Shown: positions 1 through 6,931 of the stretch, in pieces
Numbering within the stretch: the first letter of the stretch is position 1
How the letters are laid out: the number at the start of each line of letters is the position of its first letter
Assembly (NCBI GenBank): GCA_035651595.1
Contig: DASRFJ010000104.1
Span: 1 to 48,749 of the forward strand
DNA from: JAFARZ01 sp035651595
GTDB taxonomy: Bacteria; Actinomycetota; Actinomycetes; Streptosporangiales; Streptosporangiaceae
Length of the DNA: 48,749 bases
Reading direction: 5' to 3'
Notes under the pieces: model-generated
Seen by the model: only the letters and a program-made list of their open reading frames with translations
The model's database searches: none
What the model was told of the DNA's origin: nothing
Made by a program: the position numbers and the translations under genes

Positions 1-117
1 GTCGAATGCGGCATCAGCCGGCTCAAGCGCAACCGCGCCGTCGCCACCCGCTACGACAAGCTCGCCGTCCGCTACGAAGCCACCGTCCACATCGCAGCCA
101 TCAACGAATGGCTATGA
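1..117 (+). pseudogene. IS5-family transposase, C-terminal fragment
   Basis: The window opens inside a reading frame that stops with TGA at 115-117. The last 38 residues begin VECGISRLKRNRAVATRY and end INEWL, which is the usual C-terminal tail of DDE transposases of the IS5/IS4-like group in actinomycetes (the VE-x-xI-xx-LK-xxRAVATRYDKLA pattern). The 5' part lies outside the window, so it cannot be judged intact or broken. The sequence just after it (about 118-142) is probably the end of the insertion sequence. The family call is from the tail only. Confidence 0.75.
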
Positions 118-137
118 CCTCGCTTTTGAAACACGCC

Positions 138-1046
138 CTAGGCGCCCTCGCCGAGCCAGCCCTCGATCAGGTAGTGCTCGATCGAGTCGTGGCGCTGACC
201 GACGTTCGCGGCCCGCGCCTCGTCGCGGGTGAACCAGCGCGCCTCTTCGAGTTCCTCGCCGTCCACGTCGATCGCATCGGCCAGCGCCAGCGCCCGGAAG
301 CCGACCATGATGCCGGACGGGAACGGCCACGGCTGGGACCCCACGTACGCGACGTCCCCGACCGGGACGCCGGCCTCTTCGGCCACCTCCCGGCGGACCG
401 CGTCCTCGAAGCTCTCGCCGATCTCCACGAAGCCGGCCAGCGTGGCGAACGAGCCGAGCTTGGCGCCGCGGTGCCTGGCGAGCAGGCAGCGGTCCGCGCG
501 CCCAGGCTCCGGCGGGGCCGTCACCAGCATGATCACGGCCGGTTCGATGCGCGGGAACAGCAGCCGGCCGCAGTTGTCGCAGCCACGCTGGTGCCCGCCA
601 TGGCCGGTCCTGGTCGGCCCGCCGCACGCGCCGCAGAAGCGCTGCTCCCGGTGCCAGCGCAGCATGCCTTTGGCGTACGCGAGCGCGGCGGCGTCCGGCC
701 CGCTGAGGTCGCCGAACAGCGCCCGGATGTCCGATGTCGCACCGGCGCCGGCCAGCCGCACGGCGGCCGGCTCGGCCAGCTCGGACAGATCCATCGCGAA
801 CAGCGCGCGGCCGGCCCGGACGCCGAGGAACACCGGCTGCCCGGCCGCGGCGAGCAGGTCCGCCGCCTCGGCGACGCACCGGCGCACCGGACCCGCGCCC
901 GTCGTCAGGCACCTGTCCCGCCACATCGGGATGATCTCGGTGGCCGGCTCGGCGAGCAGTCCGCCGATCCATAGCTCGTCGCCGCGGCGCGACCCGCCAC
1001 GGTCAAGCCCGCTGGCGGCATAAGGGAGCTTCGGCACAGGAACCAC
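138..1046 (-). CDS. nudC: NADH pyrophosphatase NudC (Nudix hydrolase)
   Basis: 302 residues from a GTG start. A four-cysteine zinc ribbon (C138, C141, C156, C159) precedes the Nudix domain. The Nudix box is at about 205-227 (GFVEIGESFEDAVRREVAEE), and the NudC signature SQPWPFPSG is at about 237-245. Proteins with this architecture hydrolyse NAD(H) to NMN(H) and AMP, and some remove NAD caps from RNA 5' ends. The gene lies just downstream of the IS fragment, and its promoter must be in the short gap to the gene starting near 1539. Length and motifs match the family. Codon use is ordinary for the region. Confidence 0.93.
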   Translation of the reverse strand: MVPVPKLPYAASGLDRGGSRRGDELWIGGLLAEPATEIIPMWRDRCLTTGAGPVRRCVAEAADLLAAAGQPVFLGVRAGRALFAMDLSELAEPAAVRLAGAGATSDIRALFGDLSGPDAAALAYAKGMLRWHREQRFCGACGGPTRTGHGGHQRGCDNCGRLLFPRIEPAVIMLVTAPPEPGRADRCLLARHRGAKLGSFATLAGFVEIGESFEDAVRREVAEEAGVPVGDVAYVGSQPWPFPSGIMVGFRALALADAIDVDGEELEEARWFTRDEARAANVGQRHDSIEHYLIEGWLGEGA

Positions 1047-1068
1047 CGTACGTTCTGGACACTGCGGC

Positions 1069-1539
1069 TCAGGATCTGAACGCCGGATGACTCGCGAACC
1101 GCGCCATCGCCCGGTCCCCGGCGAGGGTGAGCAGCGGGCCGGCCAGCCGGACGCCGGGCAGCCGGAACCCGCCGAGCGAGGCGAACCGGGTGCCTTGGCC
1201 GCTCGGATCCGGCACCGCCGCCATCGCGCCGAGCACGAACCTGCTCCGCATCAGGCACCAGCCTGGCCGCAGCACCACGTCGAACCTGGCCCGCTGGCCG
1301 AGCGTGCCCACCGCGAGCAGTTCGAGGATCTCCCCGTCCTGCCTGGTGATGCGCGCGGAGCGGACCGTGGGCAGCGATCGCGGCAGCTCGTGTTCCAGGT
1401 CGGCGGCGACCGCCCACACCGTTTCGACCGGCGCGGGGATCGCGGTCTCGGCCAGGTAGACGGGGAACCGCACCGAGGCGGCGAGCACCCGCAGCCGCCG
1501 CACCGGGTCGAGTTCGGCGACGGGCCAGCGTTCAGTCAT
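1069..1539 (-). CDS. SRPBCC-family (polyketide cyclase/START-like) protein
   Basis: About 156 residues starting at ATG 1539 (MTERWPVAEL); the frame is open further upstream, but that part overlaps the sigma gene. The line FPVYLAETAIPAPVETVWAVAADLEHELPRSLPTV is typical of the N-terminal strand and helix of SRPBCC ligand-binding proteins, followed by beta strands and a C-terminal helix (LLTLAGDRAMARFA). The start codon overlaps the end of the upstream sigma-factor gene by 8 nt, which implies translational coupling and co-expression. The ligand is unknown. It may be an accessory or target protein of the sigma factor rather than an enzyme. Confidence 0.7.
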   Translation of the reverse strand: MTERWPVAELDPVRRLRVLAASVRFPVYLAETAIPAPVETVWAVAADLEHELPRSLPTVRSARITRQDGEILELLAVGTLGQRARFDVVLRPGWCLMRSRFVLGAMAAVPDPSGQGTRFASLGGFRLPGVRLAGPLLTLAGDRAMARFASHPAFRS

Positions 1540-1993
1540 TGTTCCACGCCTTCCGGAAGCTGGTCCGGGCACGGAACAGCCGGGAGCGGACCGTGCCCGG
1601 CTGGACCGCCAGGATCTGGCTGGCCTGCTGCTCGTCCAGCCCTTCGATGTCGCGCAACACGAGCACGGCGCGGTGTTCGGGGCTGAGCCTGGCGAGGGTG
1701 TCGGTGATGTCGACGGCGAGTTGCGGGTCGCCCGGCGCGCTTAGTTCCTCGACCGGGTTTGCGCCGGTTCGGGTGCGGGCCCGGCTTGCCCGGCTGGCGA
1801 CCCGCACCGCCTCGCGGACGGCGATCACCCGCGCCCAGCCGAACAGCGCCTCGGGCGCGCTAAGCGTCCCGATCCCGCGCAGGATGGCGATCATCGCTTC
1901 CTGCGCGGCGTCCTGGCCGTCCTGGAGCGCGATCGGGCCGCAGATCCGGCCGACGTACGGCAGCAGCAGCTCCATGAGCTCGCCGAGCGCCAT
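1532..1993 (-). CDS. ECF-type RNA polymerase sigma factor
   Basis: At least 153 residues with a sigma region 2-like segment (QDAAQEAMIAILRGIGTL...ALFGWARVIAVREAVR) and a region 4 helix-turn-helix (LARLSPEHRAVLVLRDIEGLDEQQASQILAVQPGTVRSRLFRAR). No anti-sigma gene adjoins it; an SRPBCC gene overlaps its 3' end. The first ATG (1993) leaves out the conserved beginning of region 2. Codons just upstream read LIRAAQRGDP and clearly belong to the protein, reaching back toward the hydrolase stop at 2051-2053 in the same frame. No ATG, GTG or TTG exists in that stretch, so translation may begin at CTG 2023 or another weak codon behind the GAGGAG at the hydrolase stop. Confidence 0.85.
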   Translation of the reverse strand: MALGELMELLLPYVGRICGPIALQDGQDAAQEAMIAILRGIGTLSAPEALFGWARVIAVREAVRVASRASRARTRTGANPVEELSAPGDPQLAVDITDTLARLSPEHRAVLVLRDIEGLDEQQASQILAVQPGTVRSRLFRARTSFRKAWNND

Positions 1994-2050
1994 CGGATCG
2001 CCGCGCTGGGCGGCGCGGATCAGGGCCGGGTCTGCGGACGTCGGGACTCC

Positions 2051-2926
2051 TCAGCCGAAGTGCTCGAAGGCGGCGGCGGCGACCAGGGCCGGCGCGGTTT
2101 CCGGCAGCAGGTGCGCGCCGGGCACGACCTCCACCCGCAGGTTACCGGCCTTCTGCTCGCGGGCCGCGAGCCGGGACACCGGATCTTGCTGGCCGGCCAG
2201 CAGCACGGTCGGTACGGCCTGCGGGCTGGCGGTTTTCCCGCGGACGAGCGCGGGGATGTCGCGCAGCACGAACTGCCAGAGCATGGCCTGGATCGCCCGT
2301 GCTGTCTGCTTGGTCCGGCTGGCCTCGGCGAACTCGTCCAGCGCCGCCTCGTCCCACCGGTGCGAGCGGCCCGCCCACTGGCGGAGCCTGGCCCGGGTGA
2401 ACCCCGGCCAGTGCCGCAGCACCAGCCGGCCGAGCGCCGGGTACTCCCAGAACGCCGTGTACCAGAACCGCCAGGCGTGCCTGACCAGCGCGGCCCGGCT
2501 CGGCCCGGGATGGGTGGTGTTAACGGCGACGAACCGGCCGAACCGCGCTGGCGCGGCGCGGCACAGCTCGAAGCCCACCCAGCCGCCGGCATCGTGCCCG
2601 ATCAGGTGCACGTTGTCCAGCTTGAGCGCGTCCAGCACGGCGAGCACGTCACGCGCCAGTTCCCTGGTGCCGAACGCGCTGGCCGGGCCCGCGGCTTCGG
2701 ACCAGCCAGAGCCGCGCAGGTCGACGCAGTAGAGCCGGTAGCGGCCGGCGAGCCGCGGGATGACGTCGCGCCACGCATACCAGTGCTGGGGCAGCCCGTG
2801 CAGCAGCACCACCGGCTCGCCCCCGTTGCCGGAGCCGGCTTCCGCGACATGGAACCGCGCGCCGCGCGTCTCGACGAACCGGTGGGTGACGCCAGGCACG
2901 TGCGGCAGCGGCCGGTCGACTGTCAT
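2051..2926 (-). CDS. alpha/beta hydrolase, epoxide hydrolase/haloalkane dehalogenase-like
   Basis: 291 residues from ATG 2926. An oxyanion motif HGLPQ follows strand 3, and the nucleophile elbow is GHDAGG, with Asp rather than Ser, as in epoxide hydrolases and haloalkane dehalogenases. The catalytic His lies near the C-terminus (PGAHLLPETAP). A cap region rich in Trp and Arg separates the two halves of the fold. Its stop codon sits 57 nt ahead of the first ATG of the sigma-factor gene and in the same frame, so hydrolase, sigma factor and SRPBCC gene form one transcription unit. Substrate is not predictable from sequence alone. Confidence 0.85.
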   Translation of the reverse strand: MTVDRPLPHVPGVTHRFVETRGARFHVAEAGSGNGGEPVVLLHGLPQHWYAWRDVIPRLAGRYRLYCVDLRGSGWSEAAGPASAFGTRELARDVLAVLDALKLDNVHLIGHDAGGWVGFELCRAAPARFGRFVAVNTTHPGPSRAALVRHAWRFWYTAFWEYPALGRLVLRHWPGFTRARLRQWAGRSHRWDEAALDEFAEASRTKQTARAIQAMLWQFVLRDIPALVRGKTASPQAVPTVLLAGQQDPVSRLAAREQKAGNLRVEVVPGAHLLPETAPALVAAAAFEHFG

Positions 2927-2998
2927 GATCCCTCCTCCGTGATCGCTCTCACGTGAGGAAGGAGGATCCGGTCCCGCGGTCCGCTCCCGTGACCTGCG

Positions 2999-4456
2999 TC
3001 ACATCGTGACGATCACCTGGAACGTGGCCAGCGAGGGGTCGGCCGCGTAGGCGATGCGACCGCCGTCGGCCGCCGCGTCCTGCAGCGCCGCGACAGCTTC
3101 GGCGGTGATCAGCTCACCCGGCGCCAGCACCGGGATGCCCGGCGGGTAGGGGGCGACGAGTTCGGCGCTGACCCGCCCGACCGCGCTGGCGGCCGGCACG
3201 GTCTCGTTCGCCGCGAAGAAGGCATCGCGCGGCGCGAGTTCGGTCACCGGCGAAACCGTCCAGGACGCGGCGGCGGCGACCCGGCGTGGCGTACCCCGGT
3301 GCCGCTCGATGGCCTCGGCCAGCACTTCGGTGAATGCCGCGATCTGCTCCTCGCTGTCCGCGAGCGTGACGATCGGCACGATCGTGTCCCGGTCCGCCAT
3401 CTCCGGCGGCAGGCCAGCCGCGATCAGGTCCGCCTCCACCAGGCCGCCGCGCGCTCCGGTGCCGGCCAGCAGCACGACGAGCTTGCCCGGCTCCACTCCC
3501 GGTCCGTCGAGCACGTCCAGCCCCGGCACCCGGCGCAGCCGCTCGCGCGCGGCGGCCACACCGCGGATCAGCCGCCCGGTCAGGCGTTCGCCTTCCCTGG
3601 CGAGCAGCGCCCGCGCCGCGTCGATGCTGGCCATGATCGACCCGGCCGGGCTGGTCGTGTGCGTGGCCTCGAACGCGCGGTCCAGCCGTGCCGCGTCCAG
3701 CCGTTCTGCCCTGGCCAGCACGAGCGCACCCTGCGTGCAGGCCGGCAGTGCCTTGTGCGCGCTGGTCACCATCGCGTCGGCGCCGGCGGCGAGCGCGTGC
3801 GGCGGCAGGTCCTCGTGGAAGCCGAAGTGCGCCGCCCAGGCGGCGTCCACGATCAGCGGCACGCCGGCCTCGTGCGCGACCCGGGCGTGTCCGGCCACGT
3901 CACCGGTGGTTCCGACGTAGGACGGGTCGCCGAGGATGACACCGCACGCGGACGGGTGCGCGGCCAGCGCGTCCCGCACGGCGGCCACCGGGACCGCGCC
4001 CGGCAGCCCGGAGCCCGGGTCGATGTCCGGCCGGACCCACACCGGGCGCAGCCCGGCGAGCACGAGCCCGAGCAGCAGCGACCGGTGCAGCGTCCGGGTG
4101 ATGATGACCTCCTGGCCGGGCCGGCCGAGCGCCAGGCACAGCGCCTGGTTGCCGTGCGTGGAGCCGGCCACTGAGAACCGGCACCAGTCCGCACCCCAAA
4201 GCTCGGCGGCACGCGCTTCGGCGTCGGCACGCAGCCGGTCGGCCAGCTTGATCGTGTCCAGCGCGCCGTACAGCGGCGCGTCGCCCGCGACCACGGCGCC
4301 GACCAGATCCTGGCGCGTCTTATGTCCGGGCGTGGTCATCGGCGCCACCTCGCCGGCCTCGACGCGCCGTGTCCAGTCCAGCCACGCCGCCAGCAGCGGC
4401 GCGTCGGCGGCGAGGCCGAGCGGGTCACGGAGGTCCAGGTCGCGTGCAATCGTCAT
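2999..4456 (-). CDS. PLP-dependent Orn/Lys/Arg decarboxylase-family protein
   Basis: 485 residues when started at ATG 4456 (MTIARDLDLR); an upstream in-frame start at 4558 would add 34 residues that look non-conserved. The aminotransferase class I-like fold of this family is visible: TPGHK near residue 43, SVAGSTHGNQA near 95-105, the PLP-nitrogen Asp in LIVDAAWAAH (about D204), and the Schiff-base lysine in TSAHK (about K235). Family members decarboxylate arginine, lysine or ornithine. The shorter actinobacterial forms are cytosolic and their substrate is often unassigned. It is monocistronic, with the repeat element at 4555-4720 upstream. Confidence 0.88.
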   Translation of the reverse strand: MTIARDLDLRDPLGLAADAPLLAAWLDWTRRVEAGEVAPMTTPGHKTRQDLVGAVVAGDAPLYGALDTIKLADRLRADAEARAAELWGADWCRFSVAGSTHGNQALCLALGRPGQEVIITRTLHRSLLLGLVLAGLRPVWVRPDIDPGSGLPGAVPVAAVRDALAAHPSACGVILGDPSYVGTTGDVAGHARVAHEAGVPLIVDAAWAAHFGFHEDLPPHALAAGADAMVTSAHKALPACTQGALVLARAERLDAARLDRAFEATHTTSPAGSIMASIDAARALLAREGERLTGRLIRGVAAARERLRRVPGLDVLDGPGVEPGKLVVLLAGTGARGGLVEADLIAAGLPPEMADRDTIVPIVTLADSEEQIAAFTEVLAEAIERHRGTPRRVAAAASWTVSPVTELAPRDAFFAANETVPAASAVGRVSAELVAPYPPGIPVLAPGELITAEAVAALQDAAADGGRIAYAADPSLATFQVIVTM

Positions 4457-4554
4457 CACACCAGTGTCCGGGATCATCCCGGTTTGCGCGCAACCGGACC
4501 CTGCCGCACCGAACCGGCCGCGCTTCACCAAGCCGCGCAGCCTACCGGACCGGG

Positions 4555-4720
4555 ACATTTACCTCATTCCGGACGCGATAGCGGGCGGTCTGGATTATTG
4601 CGGACAGTTACCCTCCCGATCTGGGGGGGTAAGTGTCCGCAATAATTTTCGGAGCGTTCCCGGAGCTCCGGACGGCCTCGAAACGAGCCATGTTGGATCG
4701 GCCAAACTAGGGCATAGCGG
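4555..4720. repeat. palindromic repeat element, copy 1
   Basis: The core is a hairpin with 20-bp arms at 4594-4613 and 4627-4646 (one mismatch, 13-nt loop), beginning ATTATTGCGGACAG. The same core occurs at 10,804-10,858. Similarity continues outside the core: both copies have CATTCCGG followed by CGC about 25 nt to the left, and a CATA(A)GCGGGCA motif to the right. The element lies between the decarboxylase start and the DprE1-like gene stop. It could be a MITE-like repeat or a conserved structured regulatory element. Confidence 0.75.
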
Positions 4721-4745
4721 GCAGCCGTGCGTCGCGGGCCTCCGG

Positions 4746-6089
4746 TCACAACCCCAGTCGCCTCGACAGGTCGGATGCTAGCGTGCCGCGCGGGTCGATC
4801 TCGGCGCGCAGCTTGCGGAACTCCTCGAGCCGCGGGTACATCTCGGCCAGCACTTCGGCCGGCACGCGCGAGTCCTTGGCCAGGTAGACCCGGCCGCCCG
4901 CGGCGACCACAAGTTTGTCGAGTCCGGTCAGCAGATCATCCAGCCCTGGCGTTCGGGCCGGAAAGTCCAGGGCCAGCGTCCAGCCGGGCATCGGGAACGA
5001 CAGCAGCCCGGGATCACCGTCGCCGAACCGCTTCAGCACGGTCACGAACGACGGCGCCCGCGCGGCGCTGACCAGCTCGAACGAGCGCCGCACCGAATCC
5101 TCGGCGCCGAACGGCAAGACGTACTGGTACTGCCGGAACCCGCCAGGCCCGTACACCCGGTTCCAGTTCCTGATCCCGTCCAGCGGGTGGAAGAACTTCC
5201 CGATCGTCTGGATCTCGCCGGTCCGCGACCTCGGCGACCGCCGGTACTGCGCCTCGTTGGCCAGCGCGATGCTGTACTTGTTCATCAGCCCCGGCGGGAA
5301 CCCGCGCGGCATCCCCACCCTGGCTCTGGGCTCGAACGAGAAAAGATCACCCCGCGCCGGCTCGGGCAGGTCGCCGGGCTCGGCGAAGTCTCCGCTGGTG
5401 ATGACCGAACGACCGAGGCCTCGCCCCCTGGCCAAGCTGTCACACCACGCGACGGTGTAGCCAAAGCGGTGATCATGGTCCGCGAGAACCGCCATCGTCT
5501 CGTCGATATCAGGCGTCCGCACGGTATCCACCCGGACCCGGGAGGTGCGCACCCGCTTGAGCTGGACGGTGGCCCGGACGATGAGCCCGGTCAGCCCCAT
5601 GCCGCCGGCGGTTGCCCAGAACAGCCCGCTGTCAGATTCTGGCGACACGTTTCGCTCGGTGCCATCCGGCAGCAGCAGGTCGAACGACAGCACGTGCCGC
5701 GCGAAGCTGCCGGCCACGTGGTGGTTCTTGCCGTGCACGTCGGCCGCGATGGCGCCGCCGACCGTGACCTGGCGGGTTCCCGGCGAGACCGGCACGAACC
5801 AGCCAGCCGGCAGCCCGGCCACCATCAGCTCTTCCAGGCTGACCCCGGCCTCGCAGGTGACCAGCCCGGTCGCCGGATCCAAGGAGATGATCTGGTTCAG
5901 CCGTCTGGTGCTGAGCACCAGGCCGCCCTCGCACTGCGCCGCGTTGTTGTAGCTGCGGCCGAGCCCGCGCGGAATTTTCATGCCGGGCCCGCGCAGATCC
6001 GAGGCGGCGGCCGCGGCGTCTGCCGGGGCGCCCAGCTCGGCCGTGGTCGGCGCGATCCGCCCCCATCCGGTCAGCACAGTGCTACCCAT
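4746..6089 (-). CDS. DprE1-like FAD-dependent oxidase (decaprenylphosphoryl-ribose 2'-oxidase family)
   Basis: 447 residues from ATG 6089. The PCMH-type FAD-binding half shows IPRGLGRSYNNAAQ and VTVGGAIAADVHGKNHH, and the C-terminal half shows PLDGIRNWNRVYGPGGF and AKDSR...MYPRLEEF, all characteristic of DprE1. DprE1 oxidises decaprenylphosphoryl-ribose in arabinan synthesis, working with the reductase DprE2. No dprE2 is adjacent, so this may be a paralogue with another substrate. The residue aligning with the benzothiazinone-reactive Cys of M. tuberculosis DprE1 appears to be Ala (GWTLALDFP, about residue 373), as reported in naturally insensitive mycobacteria. The alignment was done by eye. 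Confidence 0.85.
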   Translation of the reverse strand: MGSTVLTGWGRIAPTTAELGAPADAAAAASDLRGPGMKIPRGLGRSYNNAAQCEGGLVLSTRRLNQIISLDPATGLVTCEAGVSLEELMVAGLPAGWFVPVSPGTRQVTVGGAIAADVHGKNHHVAGSFARHVLSFDLLLPDGTERNVSPESDSGLFWATAGGMGLTGLIVRATVQLKRVRTSRVRVDTVRTPDIDETMAVLADHDHRFGYTVAWCDSLARGRGLGRSVITSGDFAEPGDLPEPARGDLFSFEPRARVGMPRGFPPGLMNKYSIALANEAQYRRSPRSRTGEIQTIGKFFHPLDGIRNWNRVYGPGGFRQYQYVLPFGAEDSVRRSFELVSAARAPSFVTVLKRFGDGDPGLLSFPMPGWTLALDFPARTPGLDDLLTGLDKLVVAAGGRVYLAKDSRVPAEVLAEMYPRLEEFRKLRAEIDPRGTLASDLSRRLGL

Positions 6090-6247
6090 GAGGATTGGAT
6101 ACTACCGCGAGCCGGACCGCACGCCGGGCAGCTCGCCCTGTCCGGCCGTCACTCTCAGTGTTGGCGCAGGTCAAGATCGGTGTCAGAGCTGTACCAAATG
6201 GACTCAACCAGTCATACTCGAACCAAGAGCGGTAGGGGAGGTCGAGT

Positions 6248-6931
6248 TTGGCGATCAACGCCCACCGCGTGGTGCAGCGTGTCGCAGGGAAGGGTCTGGC
6301 CTGGGGGTGCGCGATAGCGCTTGGCGCTGCGCTCGTTTCCTGCGGGGCACCAAGCTTCAGCTATATAGCGGATTCTGGCAACCACACGTACTTCAAGGTC
6401 CCGTACGGCTGGAAACAGATCACCTCGACCCAGCTGTGCAATGCCCTGGACAAAAGCAACGCGAGCAACTGCGAGTCCGGCTGGCTCGTCGCGTACGAAC
6501 CAGGCACCAAGCCCGCCGCGACCGACTTCCTCTCGCCGAGGCTGTCTAAGCCGTTCGTGTTCGCCGAGGTCACCGGCTACAACGCCGCGACCAACGGCCC
6601 GCTGACTGACGACACGCTGCGCAACTTCTTCCTGCCGGTCACCGCGTCGGCCCGGTCCGCGTTCGAGTCTCAACAGGGGACCAAGCTCACTGGGTTCAAG
6701 CAGCTCCGGGACGACACCCTCGCACTGAGCGGGGGTTTCCACGGGGTCAGGGAGACGTTCAACTTCGGCTTGACCGGTACCATCACGGACACCTACGACG
6801 AGATGGCCATCGCCGACTCCGCCGGGGACACCGTCTACTTCATCGTCGCGCACTGCACCGCGGCGTGTTACAGCCAGGATCACACCGCAATCGACGACGT
6901 GATCTCGTCGTTCACCGTGAGGAGCCGCTGA
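6248..6931 (+). CDS. secreted lipoprotein, first gene of the FtsH-like operon
   Basis: 227 residues from a TTG start preceded by GGGGAGG. The N-terminus has a hydrophobic stretch (GLAWGCAIALGAALVSC) ending in a lipobox (LVSC), so Cys32 is predicted to be lipidated and the protein held on the outer face of the membrane. The mature part resembles small actinobacterial lipoproteins with a PsbP/LpqN-like fold (VPYGWKQIT, a mid-domain YEPG, and a C-terminal strand-helix ending in DDVISSFTV). Its TGA overlaps the next ATG (TGATG), so it is translationally coupled to the membrane protease. A substrate-recognition or sensor role is inference. Confidence 0.8.
   Translation: MAINAHRVVQRVAGKGLAWGCAIALGAALVSCGAPSFSYIADSGNHTYFKVPYGWKQITSTQLCNALDKSNASNCESGWLVAYEPGTKPAATDFLSPRLSKPFVFAEVTGYNAATNGPLTDDTLRNFFLPVTASARSAFESQQGTKLTGFKQLRDDTLALSGGFHGVRETFNFGLTGTITDTYDEMAIADSAGDTVYFIVAHCTAACYSQDHTAIDDVISSFTVRSR

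Noticed and set aside
4594..4646. Palindromic core as a simple rho-independent terminator
   Set aside because: The same sequence and its flanks recur at 10,804-10,858 in a divergent promoter gap, so a repeated element explains it better.
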